DNA of 21,539 nucleotides from CAZEIW01 sp964512305 (GCA_964512305.1 CAZEIW010000204.1:1-21539); one strand, 5' to 3'; counted from the first letter of the stretch, positions 14,006-21,539 are shown. Translations and numbers: made by a program. The notes: generated by a model from the sequence alone, not told the origin.

Positions 14006-15127
14006 TCAGGCCGGCGGATCCGCGGGCGCGCGCGCATTCGGCCGCAGCGCGCCCTCGATCTGCGCAAGGCGCAGCATCTGATCGAGGTCGACCAGCCCGA
14101 TCAGCTCCCCGCCCCGCATCACGGGCAGCAGATGCGCGTCGCCGGCACGCAGGCTCCTCAATGCCTCGCCGAGCGACATGCCCGCGCCGGCGGTCCTCAC
14201 ATCGCGCCGCATGCAGTCGCCCACGCGCGCGTCAGAGCCGCGGCGGCGCAGGCCCGCCCGCAGGTCGCCCTGCGTCAGCAGCCCGACCAGCGCGCCGCCC
14301 GACAGGACCGGGAAGTCCTTCTGCGTCGAGGCAAGACTCGCTTCGACCGCTTCGGCGAGCGTCTGCTCGGGCCGCAGCGCGCGGAACTCGCGGATGAGTC
14401 CGCGCTCCAGCGGCACGCTTTCGACCGCCGCGCGCAACTGCGCCTCGCCGCGCTCCGTCGACGCGCCGAACAGCACGAACAAAGCGATCAGCACCAGCAA
14501 GGGGTTGCCGTTGGCGAGCCCCAGGATCGCAAGCCCGGCCGCGATCACCTGCCCGACGCGCGCGGCGATGCTCGTCGCGCGCACGAAGGGCAGGCGCAAC
14601 GCCAGCACCGCGCGCAAGACGCGCCCACCGTCCATCGGGAAGGCTGGCAGCAGGTTGAACAGCGCGAGCCCCAGGTTCGACAGCAGCAGGTTCTGCGACA
14701 GGCTCGAGCCGAGGGCCAGGCCATCGAACTGCGAGGCGGCGGGCTGCGACCCGTCCCCGGTCAGGCCGAGCAGCAACGCCAGCGCCAGTGCGAGCGCCAG
14801 GTTGACGAGCGGCCCGGCCAGCGCGATCACGATCTCGGCCCGCGGCCCCGGGACCGCGCCTTCAAGGCGGGCCACGCCGCCGATGGGCAGCAGCGTGATG
14901 TCGCGCGTGCGCACGCCGTAGCGCCGCGCGGCCAGCGCGTGACCCAGCTCGTGCAGCACCACGCAGCCGAACAGCAGCACCACGAACACCACGCCACTGA
15001 GCGCGCCGAACCAGGTGCCGGAGCGGCTGCGCGCGTCGAACGCGATCCACGCCAGCAGCAGCAGGAACGTCGCGTGCACGCGCACATCGACGCCCGCGAC
15101 GCGCGCGATCGTCCAGGAGGATTTCAT
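14006..15127 (-). CDS. M50-family site-2 protease with paired CBS domains
   Basis: This is an inner-membrane zinc metalloprotease that cuts substrates inside or near the membrane. The 373-residue product has several helices, the zinc motif H59-E-L-G-H63, and the second zinc site as N158-LLPAFPM-D166-GGR. It ends in two CBS domains (about 245-300 and 305-360), which in this subfamily (SpoIVFB-like/Rip3-like) sense adenine nucleotides or regulate activity. The ATG at 15127 gives a normal N terminus (MKSSWTIARVAGVDVRVH). A GTG nine bases upstream is possible. It is downstream of the Lon-like and stress-protein genes on the same strand, separated by the palindromic repeat block. The substrate is unknown. 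Confidence 0.93.
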   Translation of the reverse strand: MKSSWTIARVAGVDVRVHATFLLLLAWIAFDARSRSGTWFGALSGVVFVVLLFGCVVLHELGHALAARRYGVRTRDITLLPIGGVARLEGAVPGPRAEIVIALAGPLVNLALALALALLLGLTGDGSQPAASQFDGLALGSSLSQNLLLSNLGLALFNLLPAFPMDGGRVLRAVLALRLPFVRATSIAARVGQVIAAGLAILGLANGNPLLVLIALFVLFGASTERGEAQLRAAVESVPLERGLIREFRALRPEQTLAEAVEASLASTQKDFPVLSGGALVGLLTQGDLRAGLRRRGSDARVGDCMRRDVRTAGAGMSLGEALRSLRAGDAHLLPVMRGGELIGLVDLDQMLRLAQIEGALRPNARAPADPPA

Positions 15128-15196
15128 CGTCGGCACCCGCGGGGGCGGGCGTGCAGTGGCATCGAGCCGATTCTATGACGTCGCCATAACAGGAGT

Positions 15197-15364
15197 CCCC
15201 TCTCCCGCTTGCTAACGGACTCCCCTCTCCCGCTTTGCGGGAGAGGGGTGGGGGTGAGGGTCGGCGCGGTGCCAAAGCCTCCACCCTCACCCCCGGCCCC
15301 TCTCCCGCAAGCGGGAGAGGGGAGGTGTTACCCCCGGCCCCTCTCCCGCTACGCGGCAGAGGGG
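15197..15364. repeat. Cluster of palindromic intergenic repeats
   Basis: The 12-mer CCCCTCTCCCGC occurs at 15197-15208, 15222-15233, 15297-15308 and 15338-15349. The second and third copies are followed at once by the reverse complement (15237-15248, 15311-15322), giving perfect 12-bp stems. The fourth is followed by a copy with one mismatch (15353-15364), and the first has lost its right arm. A wider inverted repeat, GGGGGTGAGGGT (15250-15261) with ACCCTCACCCCC (15283-15294), joins the inner hairpins. Repeats of this REP-like type are scattered through many proteobacterial genomes. Here they may also end the transcript or stabilise the upstream mRNA. Confidence 0.85.
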
Positions 15365-16203
15365 CGGTTTTCCAGGATCATCCACGGCACCTGCCTCGCA
15401 TCGGCGGAGTCCTCCGCCGCCGGCGCCATCGTCTCGAACGCCTCCCGGTCCAGCACGACGAGGCGCGCGTGCAGGCGCACGAACTCGGTGCGCAGCACGA
15501 GGGCGGGCGGCGCGCCCGAGGCGATCACGCGCGCGGCGGCATGCGGCTGCGACAGCTCCTGCGCGGCGCGCTCGAGCCACGCGGCCGCCTGCCGTCCCGG
15601 CGTCAGGTCGATGACCACGAGCCGTTCCGACGCCGCTGCGGCCAGCCGTGCGGCGAGCGCGACCGTCGCGTCGCCGCCGTGCGCGGTGGCAACGGCGACC
15701 ACAGGTCCGCCGCGGCGCCGCACGGACGGCGCGAGGTACAGGATCGCCGGCGGCCCGGGGCGCGGCTGCCCCGCGGCACGCATGCGGTCGATCCGGCTCG
15801 CGATCGCCCCCGGGGGCTCGAACACGGCGAGCAGATCGGTGGGCTCCGCGTGCAACGCCACCGATGCCGCCCAGTCGCCGCGAACGATCGTGAAGTCGGC
15901 CGCCAGGCCATTGGCGGCCGCGACCTGCTGCAGGCGCCGGCGCAACGCCGCCGCGGCTGCCGCGTATTCGCCGCTAAGATGCTCGTGCGACATCGGCCGC
16001 CAGGTGCGTTGTGTCGGGTTGAGCAGTCGCGCGAACGGCGCGCCGGCGGCCTCGAAGAGGACCGGGTCCTCGACGAACAGTCCCTGCAGGCCGGCGTCGA
16101 GCAGACGTGCAAGGTCGGCGGCCGCTTCCAGCGCGGGCTGGGGCGCGGCCTGCGTGAATGCCAGCAGCACGCGGCGCAGGCCGACCCGCGCCCCGGCACG
16201 CAC
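15349..16203 (-). CDS. Universal-stress-like (UspA-type) protein
   Basis: This is a cytoplasmic protein of 284 residues, the length of two Usp-like halves. The first half (about 9-125) begins with the Usp strand pattern RRVLLAFTQAAPQPALEAAADLARLL, with GLFVEDP and TIVRGD strands. The second (about 165-280) begins GPVVAVATAHGGDATVALAARLA and continues LVVIDLTP. The ATP-binding G-2x-G-9x-G(S/T) loop is not obvious, so nucleotide binding is uncertain. It starts with a GTG one base past the Lon-like stop, so the two are surely co-transcribed. The last codons and the TAG stop lie inside a copy of the palindromic repeat, and the tail PSAA is repeat-encoded. The family call is moderate. Confidence 0.75.
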   Translation of the reverse strand: MRAGARVGLRRVLLAFTQAAPQPALEAAADLARLLDAGLQGLFVEDPVLFEAAGAPFARLLNPTQRTWRPMSHEHLSGEYAAAAAALRRRLQQVAAANGLAADFTIVRGDWAASVALHAEPTDLLAVFEPPGAIASRIDRMRAAGQPRPGPPAILYLAPSVRRRGGPVVAVATAHGGDATVALAARLAAAASERLVVIDLTPGRQAAAWLERAAQELSQPHAAARVIASGAPPALVLRTEFVRLHARLVVLDREAFETMAPAAEDSADARQVPWMILENRPSAA

Positions 16204-16204
16204 C

Positions 16205-18604
16205 TCAGTTCTCGTCGGTTCCGTCCGCAGCGGGCGGGCGGCGCGCGCGGGCGAACTCGCGCAGGCGCGCCTCGACCGCTGCGTTCACGCTGCCGGCGGC
16301 GAACGCGCCATCGGGCCCGCGCGCCCCGGCCGGCTGGCCCGTCAGCAGCGCGACGCCTTCGTCGATGTGGGCGATCGGGTACACGGCGAACCGGCCGGCA
16401 GCGCAGGCCTCAATCACGTCGGCGCGCAGCATCAGGTGCTGGACGTTCGACGCCGGAATCATCACGCCCTGGCTTGCGGTGAGCCCGCGCTCGCGGCACA
16501 GGTCGAAGAAGCCCTCGATCTTCTGGTTCACGCCGCCGATCGCCTGCACCTCGCCGAACTGGTTCACCGAGCCGGTCACCGCCAAGTCCTGCCGCAGCGG
16601 CATCCCGGCGAGCGCCGACAGCAAAGCATACAACTCCGCCGACGAAGCGCTGTCGCCCTCGACGCCGCCATAGGACTGCTCGAACACCAGGCTCGCGAGC
16701 AGCGACATCGGCCTGTCGAGCGCGTAGCGGCCGGCAAGGAAGCCCGACAGGATCAGCACGCCCTTCGTATGGATCGGGCCGCCGAGCTCAACCTCGCGCT
16801 CGATGTCGACCACCTTGCCGGTGCCCGGCCGCACGCGCGCGGTGATCCGCGTCGGCCGCCCGAACGAGGTTCCGCCCAGTTCGTAGACGCTCAAGCCGTT
16901 GATCTGGCCGATGCGCGCGCCCTCGGTCTCGATCAGCGCGATGCCTTTCAGGGTCGACTCCATCAAGCGGTCGCGCACGCGCGCAGCGCGGCGGATCTGC
17001 TCGGCGACCGCCCGCTCGATGTCGGCCCGCGCGGTGACATCGCGCCCTGCGTCGGCGCTCCGGAAGTCGGCCTCGGCGAGCAGGTCGCGCACGCGGTCGA
17101 CCAGCAGCGTCACTTTGCCGGCGTCCTCGGCGATGCGCGCCGCATGCTCGATCACCGCGGCCACCGCTTGTCGGTCGAGCGGCCTCAAGCCTTCGCGCTG
17201 CCCGATCGATGCGATCAGATGCGCGAACACCGCTTCCGACTCGGGGTTGCGGTCGAGCGCGTCGTCGAAATCGGCGAGCACCTTGAATTGGGCGCCGAAC
17301 TCGGGGTCGTACTCCGCCAGCAGGTAGTAGAGCGCCCGGTCGCCAACCAGGACCACCTTGACATCGAGCGGGATCGGGTCCGGCTCGAGCGACAGCGTGC
17401 TGATCAGGCCCAGGAACTCCTCGATGCTCTCGATCTTCAGCTCGCGCGTCTTGAGCGCGCGCTTGAGCGCCATCCAGCTGTACGGCTCGATCAGCAGGCT
17501 GCGCGCGTCGAGGATCAGGTAGCCGCCATTCGCGCGATGCAGGGCACCCGCCTTGACGTGCCGGAAGGTGCTCGTCAGGAGTCCCTGCTGCCACTGCCGG
17601 TCGACGCGGCCGATCAGGTTGCCGAGCGTCGGGTGCAGCTCCTCGACCACCGGCGCGCCCTGTGCCCCGTCCGCCCGCGTGACCAGCACGTTGACCTTGT
17701 AGCGTTCGAAGCCGCCCGCCTCGCGCGGCACGGACTTGCGTTCCGGACCCTCGGCCTCGGCCGCGATGAAGGCGCCGGCGTTGTCGAGCAGATCCTGCTG
17801 CAGATGCTCCAGGTGCTCGAGCACCTGCGGCAGGTCCTGGAACTGCAGGCGTGTCTGGTCGATCGAGTGGCTGACCGCGTGCCGGGCGGTGTCGCGGTCG
17901 AGCGCGCGGATGCCGTCGCGCCGTTCCTTGTCCCACTGCGGGATCGACGTGATGATCTGCTCGAGCTTGCGCTCGAACCCCTTCATCACGACCTCGATGC
18001 GCTGGCGCTCGTCGTCGGCCAGCGCGTTGAACTGCTCGGGCTTCAGCACCTGGCCGTCCTTCAGCGGCGCAACGCCGAAGCCGAACGGCGTCCGGACGAT
18101 CGCCGTATCGTGCGCCGCCGCCTCTTTGGCGAGCGCCGAGAACGCCTCGTCCTGGCGGTTGCGGAAGGTATCGTCCAGGGCGCTGCGGCGGGCCTGGTAG
18201 TCCTGGCTATCGAACGCGGCCGGCAGCGCGACCTCGAGATCGTCGATCAGGTCGTCGATCGCCTGCTTGAACTGCGGGGCACGCCCCGGCGGCAGCCGCA
18301 TCGCGCGCGGCCGGTGCGGCGCCGGGAAGTTGTTCAGGTAGGCCCAGTCCGGGGGAGCGGGCTTCGCGGCCGCCTTCCCGGTCAGCATCGCCCTGATCGC
18401 GCGCTCCTTGCCGGCCTCGGGCGCGCCGATCACGAACAGGTTGAAACCGGCGGCGCGGATGTCGGCGCCGAAGCGGACCGCGTCGAGCGCCCGCTCCTGG
18501 CCGACCAGCCCGTCAATGGCGGCAAGGTCGCGGGTGGTCTCGAATGTCAGGGCCGACAGATCGGCGCGGCGCGCCAGGCGCCCGACGGGCAGCGCGGCGG
18601 TCAT
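16205..18604 (-). CDS. Lon-like ATP-dependent protease (AAA_32 / LonB-type)
   Basis: The 799-residue product from ATG 18604 has an N-terminal AAA-like region, a long helical insertion (about 130-270) and a C-terminal Lon protease domain. The Ser-Lys dyad is intact: S652 in EGDSASSAELYALLSAL and K695 in GGVNQKIEGFF, exactly 43 residues apart as in E. coli Lon. The Walker A-like loop G-A-P-E-A-G-K-E lacks the usual Thr/Ser after Lys, so ATP handling may be altered. Similar decay is common in AAA_32 members. The frame remains open upstream to 18763, but the added residues are Arg-rich and unconserved. The start has no ribosome site of its own and overlaps the end of a 30-codon upstream frame. 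A Usp-like gene and an M50 protease follow on the same strand. The substrate is unknown; protein quality control is likely. Confidence 0.92.
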   Translation of the reverse strand: MTAALPVGRLARRADLSALTFETTRDLAAIDGLVGQERALDAVRFGADIRAAGFNLFVIGAPEAGKERAIRAMLTGKAAAKPAPPDWAYLNNFPAPHRPRAMRLPPGRAPQFKQAIDDLIDDLEVALPAAFDSQDYQARRSALDDTFRNRQDEAFSALAKEAAAHDTAIVRTPFGFGVAPLKDGQVLKPEQFNALADDERQRIEVVMKGFERKLEQIITSIPQWDKERRDGIRALDRDTARHAVSHSIDQTRLQFQDLPQVLEHLEHLQQDLLDNAGAFIAAEAEGPERKSVPREAGGFERYKVNVLVTRADGAQGAPVVEELHPTLGNLIGRVDRQWQQGLLTSTFRHVKAGALHRANGGYLILDARSLLIEPYSWMALKRALKTRELKIESIEEFLGLISTLSLEPDPIPLDVKVVLVGDRALYYLLAEYDPEFGAQFKVLADFDDALDRNPESEAVFAHLIASIGQREGLRPLDRQAVAAVIEHAARIAEDAGKVTLLVDRVRDLLAEADFRSADAGRDVTARADIERAVAEQIRRAARVRDRLMESTLKGIALIETEGARIGQINGLSVYELGGTSFGRPTRITARVRPGTGKVVDIEREVELGGPIHTKGVLILSGFLAGRYALDRPMSLLASLVFEQSYGGVEGDSASSAELYALLSALAGMPLRQDLAVTGSVNQFGEVQAIGGVNQKIEGFFDLCRERGLTASQGVMIPASNVQHLMLRADVIEACAAGRFAVYPIAHIDEGVALLTGQPAGARGPDGAFAAGSVNAAVEARLREFARARRPPAADGTDEN

Positions 18605-18693
18605 GCGTGATCGCGCTGCCGTCCATGGCGAGGTTGATATCCTCCTTGCCGAAACGTGTGCTCGAAAGGATCGGAACGCGCGATGTCCGCCAC
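18601..18693 (-). CDS. Possible 30-residue upstream leader frame coupled to the Lon-like gene
   Basis: A GTG at 18693 stands six bases after GAAGGAG (18700-18706). The 30-codon frame ends in a TGA that overlaps the Lon-like ATG as ATGA (18601-18604). This would supply the ribosome entry that the protease gene lacks. The peptide resembles nothing known, so coupling rather than peptide function is the likelier meaning. Confidence 0.3.
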   Translation of the reverse strand: MADIARSDPFEHTFRQGGYQPRHGRQRDHA

Positions 18694-18811
18694 TTGCTGC
18701 TCCTTCGTGATAGCGACCGGCGAAAACATTCTGTCGGCAGCGGCGCGGCGCCGGTTGACGCAATCCAAGTGCAGGCGCAAAAAGGCGCGCGCGTCGCGGG
18801 CGGGATGAGAC

Positions 18812-19660
18812 GTGATTTCAGCGTCGCCCCCCGTCGGAGACGCGGCGTCCGCCCGGACCGCCGAGGCCGCCGTGCGAGTGTCCGGCCTTGCCGCGCACGA
18901 AGCGCGCGCGCTGCTCGCGCACGTGCTGGGGGTGCGCCGCGAGGCGCTGATCGCGCATCCCGAGATGGCGCTCGCGCCGGAGGCGGCGGGCAGGTTCGCC
19001 GAGCTGGCGCGCCGGCGCGCGAGCGGCGTGCCGATCGCCTACCTGCTCGGCGTGCAGGAGTTCTACGGCCACGCGTTCGCGGTCACGACGGACGTGCTGA
19101 TTCCGCGGCCCGATACGGAACTCCTGGTCGAGACCGCGCTGCGGCTGCTGGCCGGACATCCGGACGCCCGGGTGCTCGAGCTCGGAACGGGGTCGGGGTG
19201 CGTGGCGATCTCGATCGCGCTGGCGCGCCCCGGCCTGCGGCTCGCCGCCACCGACCGCTCGGCACCCGCGCTCGCCGTCGCGCGCGGCAACGCGCTGCGC
19301 CTGGGCGCCATGGTGGACTGGATCGAGAGCGACTGGTACGCCGCGGTCGACGGCCGCTTCGACCTGATCGTCGCCAACCCGCCATACGTCGCGAGCGGCG
19401 ATCCGCACATGGCGGACCTGCGCTACGAGCCGCCGTCCGCGCTGACCGCCGGCGGCGACGGGCTGGACTGCCTGCGCGCCATCATCGCGGGCGCGCCGCC
19501 GCACCTGCAGGCGTCCGGGGCGCTTCTGGTCGAGCACGGATATGACCAGGGCGCCGCGGTGCGTTCCCTCATGCGCGAATGCCGCCTGTCGGAGGCGCGG
19601 ACGTTGCGCGACCTCGCCGGCCACGAACGTGCCAGTCTGGGCCGCGCGCCGGCGGATTGA
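18812..19660 (+). CDS. prmC: Release factor glutamine methyltransferase PrmC
   Basis: This cytoplasmic SAM-dependent enzyme methylates the Gln of the GGQ motif in release factors, here the RF1 encoded at 11583. The 282 residues match family length. An N-terminal helical domain (1-90) is followed by the Rossmann fold, with ELGTGSG (123-129) for SAM and the catalytic N189-P-P-Y192 that binds the target Gln. The conserved FYGHAFAVTTDVLIPRPDTE precedes it. The start is a GTG at 18812. It diverges from the Lon-like gene across 207 bp. In many betaproteobacteria prmC directly follows prfA; here about 6 kb intervene. Confidence 0.95.
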   Translation: MISASPPVGDAASARTAEAAVRVSGLAAHEARALLAHVLGVRREALIAHPEMALAPEAAGRFAELARRRASGVPIAYLLGVQEFYGHAFAVTTDVLIPRPDTELLVETALRLLAGHPDARVLELGTGSGCVAISIALARPGLRLAATDRSAPALAVARGNALRLGAMVDWIESDWYAAVDGRFDLIVANPPYVASGDPHMADLRYEPPSALTAGGDGLDCLRAIIAGAPPHLQASGALLVEHGYDQGAAVRSLMRECRLSEARTLRDLAGHERASLGRAPAD

Positions 19661-20146
19661 TCGGGTGCGCGCGCGGGAGGGTCCGGAATGTTCCCCTCGC
19701 CCTCCCGCCCTTCTTCGCAACGCCCGCGCGCGGAGGCAACTGGATGCAGGTGGCTAGCGATTCGGCACGCTCGGCGCGTGCGGGGCGATCGACCGGGTGA
19801 CGGCGGACCGTGCGGTGTCCGTCCCGGAGGCGCGGCTCGCGCCGACCAGGACCATGCCGCCGGCCGCGCACAGCAGGCCGAGCCCGACGACTCTCATGGT
19901 CCACGCCACCTTCCTGACCTGGGCTCGATTCACTCTGGCTCTCCTTGCGCACGACGGGTCTCGCAGACCGATGGAGCCGATTCTGGCCGTCCCGCAAAGA
20001 CAGCGTGCCCGGAGAACCATGAGTGACTTGCGGTTTCTCGCGCAATAATGGGGCTCAAGTCCGGGCACGAGCCGCCGAATAGAGTGCCGGCCCGGTCCGT
20101 CAGGCGCGATAAACTGCGGGCAGGTCAATCGAACAGTGGAAGTGCC
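19661..20146. other. 486-bp gap between prmC and grxD
   Basis: This stretch holds one plausible small gene on the minus strand (19754-19897) and presumably the grxD promoter near its right end, where GATAAA (20108-20113) could be a -10. I see no other gene, repeat or RNA that I can support. Confidence 0.5.
19754..19897 (-). CDS. Small putative secreted or membrane-anchored protein
   Basis: This is a 47-residue frame. Its first 23 residues (MRVVGLGLLCAAGGMVLVGA) look like a signal peptide or a single membrane helix, followed by a short Ser/Thr/Pro-rich tail. A purine-rich GGAAGG sits about 11 bases before the ATG, slightly far. It resembles no family known to me. The hydrophobic pattern argues against pure chance, but the size makes this a weak call. 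Confidence 0.35.
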   Translation of the reverse strand: MRVVGLGLLCAAGGMVLVGASRASGTDTARSAVTRSIAPHAPSVPNR

Positions 20147-20473
20147 ATGGACGCCAAGGAATTCATCCGCAAGACGGTGACCGATCACCCGGTCGTCCTG
20201 TTCATGAAGGGTACGTCGGACTTTCCGCAATGCGGATTTTCCGGCCGCGCGATACAGATCCTGAAGTCCTGCGGCGTCAAGAACCTCGTCACGGTGAACG
20301 TGCTCGAGGACGACGAGGTCCGCCAGGGTGTGAAGGAGTTCGCCAACTGGCCGACGGTCCCTCAGCTGTACGTCAGGGGACAGTTCGTCGGCGGCTCGGA
20401 CATCATGACCGAGATGTTCCAAAGCGGGGAGTTGCAGCAGATCCTTAAGGAGGCCGGCGTGCAGCCGGCATGA
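20147..20473 (+). CDS. grxD: Monothiol glutaredoxin, Grx4 type
   Basis: This is a cytoplasmic CGFS glutaredoxin of 108 residues that binds and passes on [2Fe-2S] clusters with glutathione. The active-site C29-G-F-S lies in FPQCGFSGRA. The glutathione-binding WPTVPQLYV and the C-terminal GGSDI motif are present. The ATG at 20147 has GGAAG six bases upstream. The end overlaps the ubiX start codon (ATGA), so the two are co-translated. Its position next to prmC and ubiX is usual for betaproteobacteria. Confidence 0.96.
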   Translation: MDAKEFIRKTVTDHPVVLFMKGTSDFPQCGFSGRAIQILKSCGVKNLVTVNVLEDDEVRQGVKEFANWPTVPQLYVRGQFVGGSDIMTEMFQSGELQQILKEAGVQPA

Positions 20474-21084
20474 GCGGCGACCCCGCAGCAACGCGCCCGC
20501 CAGCTCCGAAGCGGCTGATCGTCGCGATCACCGGAGCCTCGGGCGCCGTCTACGGCGTACGCCTGCTCGAACACCTGCGCGCGTGCGGCGCCGAAACGCA
20601 CCTCGTCGTTTCGGGTGCCGGCGCGCTCAGCGCGCACCAGGAACTCGGGCTCAAGCGCGCCGACATCGAACGGCTCGCCGATGTCGTGCACAGCGTCTCC
20701 GACATCGGCGCCACTATTGCATCAGGCTCCTTTCGCTGCGCCGGCATGGCGGTAGCGCCCTGCTCGGCCAAGACGCTGGCCTCGATCGCGACCGGGATGG
20801 CCGACAACCTGATCTCGCGCGCCGCCGATGTCTGCCTGAAGGAGCGCCGCCGCCTCGTGCTTCTGGTGCGCGAGGCGCCGCTGAACCTTGTCCACTTGCG
20901 CAACATGGAAACAGTCACCCTGATGGGCGGCGTCGTCTTCCCGCCGGTTCCTGCGTTCTACCTGCGACCCGGTTCGATCGAGCAGATGGTCGATCAAACC
21001 CTGGCTCGCGTCCTCGATCTCCTCGACGTCGAGCACTCACTTGCGGCGCGCTGGCAGGGCCTAGGGGCCCCCGCTTCCAGGTGA
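20470..21084 (+). CDS. ubiX: UbiX flavin prenyltransferase
   Basis: It joins dimethylallyl phosphate to FMN, giving the prenyl-FMN cofactor of the UbiD decarboxylase in ubiquinone synthesis. The 204-residue product shows the flavodoxin-like fold. The FMN-binding ITGASGAVYGVRLLEHL is near residues 18-34, SGSFRCAGMAVAPCSAKTLA is the conserved phosphate/FMN region, and the RRLVLLVREAPLNLVHLRNM segment supplies the active-site Arg and Glu. About 14 non-conserved residues precede the first strand. The start codon overlaps the grxD stop. UbiD is not in this window. Confidence 0.96.
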   Translation: MSGDPAATRPPAPKRLIVAITGASGAVYGVRLLEHLRACGAETHLVVSGAGALSAHQELGLKRADIERLADVVHSVSDIGATIASGSFRCAGMAVAPCSAKTLASIATGMADNLISRAADVCLKERRRLVLLVREAPLNLVHLRNMETVTLMGGVVFPPVPAFYLRPGSIEQMVDQTLARVLDLLDVEHSLAARWQGLGAPASR

Positions 21085-21396
21085 ACGGCGGGCGCGGCTG
21101 CACGCAAGCTTGCAGCTGCGGCGAATCGCGTCAATGCGAAGCGTTCAGCGGACGGTAATCCGCTCGTATCGCGGCGGCGAAATGGAAATCCATTAGCAAG
21201 ACAACCGCCGTCCGCCCGGATTAATCCGTCTCGTTGACCTCGGGCAAACGGCTTCGCCAACCCAGGTAACTGACGAGCGCGCGCCGGTTCGATAATCTTG
21301 CCTCTGAATTCGCACGCAGGGCCGCCGCACCGGAACGTTCCGACCTGCCGCCCCGTGCCGCTCCGCATTCGCAACTACGAAGACGAGGTGAGAGAA
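21085..21396. other. 312-bp gap after ubiX
   Basis: A small hairpin (GCTGCA/TGCAGC, 21097-21116) follows ubiX and may mark its 3' end. Palindromes lie at 21181-21194 (AATGG/CCATT) and 21217-21228 (CGGATTAATCCG) upstream of the next gene and could be operator sites. No gene is supported. Confidence 0.45.
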
Positions 21397-21539
21397 ATGA
21401 GCAGAACCAGAGGCCGATCCTCGACCGCCGGATACACGTGGGGGATTCTTCTCGGGATGGCAGGGTTCCCCATCCTCGCGCTGCTGGCGAAGGCATTCCC
21501 CGGACTGGACTTCGCCTGGGGCATCCTGTTCGTGGTGTT
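21397..21539 (+). CDS. Putative membrane protein, N-terminal part (cut by window edge)
   Basis: The frame opens at ATG 21397 with GAGGTGA upstream and runs off the right edge (47 residues seen). After a basic N terminus (MSRTRGRSS) there is one clear membrane helix (about 13-31) and the beginning of another, divided by KAFPGLDF, giving a positive-inside topology. Too little is present to name a family. Confidence 0.6.
   Translation, partial: MSRTRGRSSTAGYTWGILLGMAGFPILALLAKAFPGLDFAWGILFVV

Noticed and set aside
15197..15364. Possible CRISPR array
   Set aside because: Units are palindromic, unevenly spaced (13 to 63 bp between them) and without spacers of constant size or cas genes.
15209..18610. 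1133-codon plus-strand open frame opposite the Lon-like gene
   Set aside because: It starts inside palindromic repeats and has a low-complexity Arg-rich sequence. The minus strand encodes a complete Lon protease domain.
18753..18783. Promoter for prmC based on TTGACG at 18755-18760
   Set aside because: No acceptable -10 lies 16-18 bp downstream; only an A-run is present.

Overview
The window is a high-GC bacterial chromosome segment. The gene run hemA, prfA, prmC, grxD, ubiX, together with the codon style, points to a betaproteobacterium of the Burkholderiales/Rhodocyclales type. I cannot place it more finely from sequence alone. Genes are dense, and most long antisense frames are high-GC shadows of real genes.

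Left part (1-10055, almost entirely minus strand). A secreted multicopper oxidase is cut by the left edge. It lies behind a perfect FNR/Anr-type box. A 554-bp gap rich in inverted repeats follows, then a NarL/FixJ-type response regulator, the sensor/regulator pair kdpE-kdpD without kdpFABC, and a metal-uptake-like cluster. Read in transcription order from 10055 downward, that cluster is: cupredoxin 1, FTR1 iron permease, outer-membrane-barrel-like protein 1, EamA/DMT transporter, cupredoxin 2, barrel-like protein 2. The promoter before cupredoxin 1 overlaps a strong Fur box, so the cluster should be induced by iron starvation. The cupredoxin and barrel genes are each present twice as clear paralogues. 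This cluster is the best candidate here for a poorly described system: a Fur-controlled iron (or copper-dependent iron) import route with its own outer-membrane component.

Middle part (10232-13956, plus strand). It holds hemA (glutamyl-tRNA reductase), prfA (release factor 1) and a three-gene yqjD/yqjE/yqjK-like set of small inner-membrane proteins.

Right-middle (14006-18604, minus strand). A Lon-like AAA_32/LonB-type protease, a universal-stress-like protein and an M50 site-2 protease with CBS domains form a proteolysis and stress block. The last two genes are separated by a cluster of palindromic repeats, one of which supplies the end of the stress-protein reading frame. A 30-codon upstream frame overlaps the Lon-like start codon.

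Right part (18812-21539, plus strand). prmC (release factor glutamine methyltransferase), grxD (monothiol glutaredoxin) and ubiX (flavin prenyltransferase) resume the housekeeping run that the yqjDE and protease blocks interrupt. A new membrane-protein gene is cut by the right edge. No tRNA, rRNA, CRISPR array, transposase or phage gene was seen.
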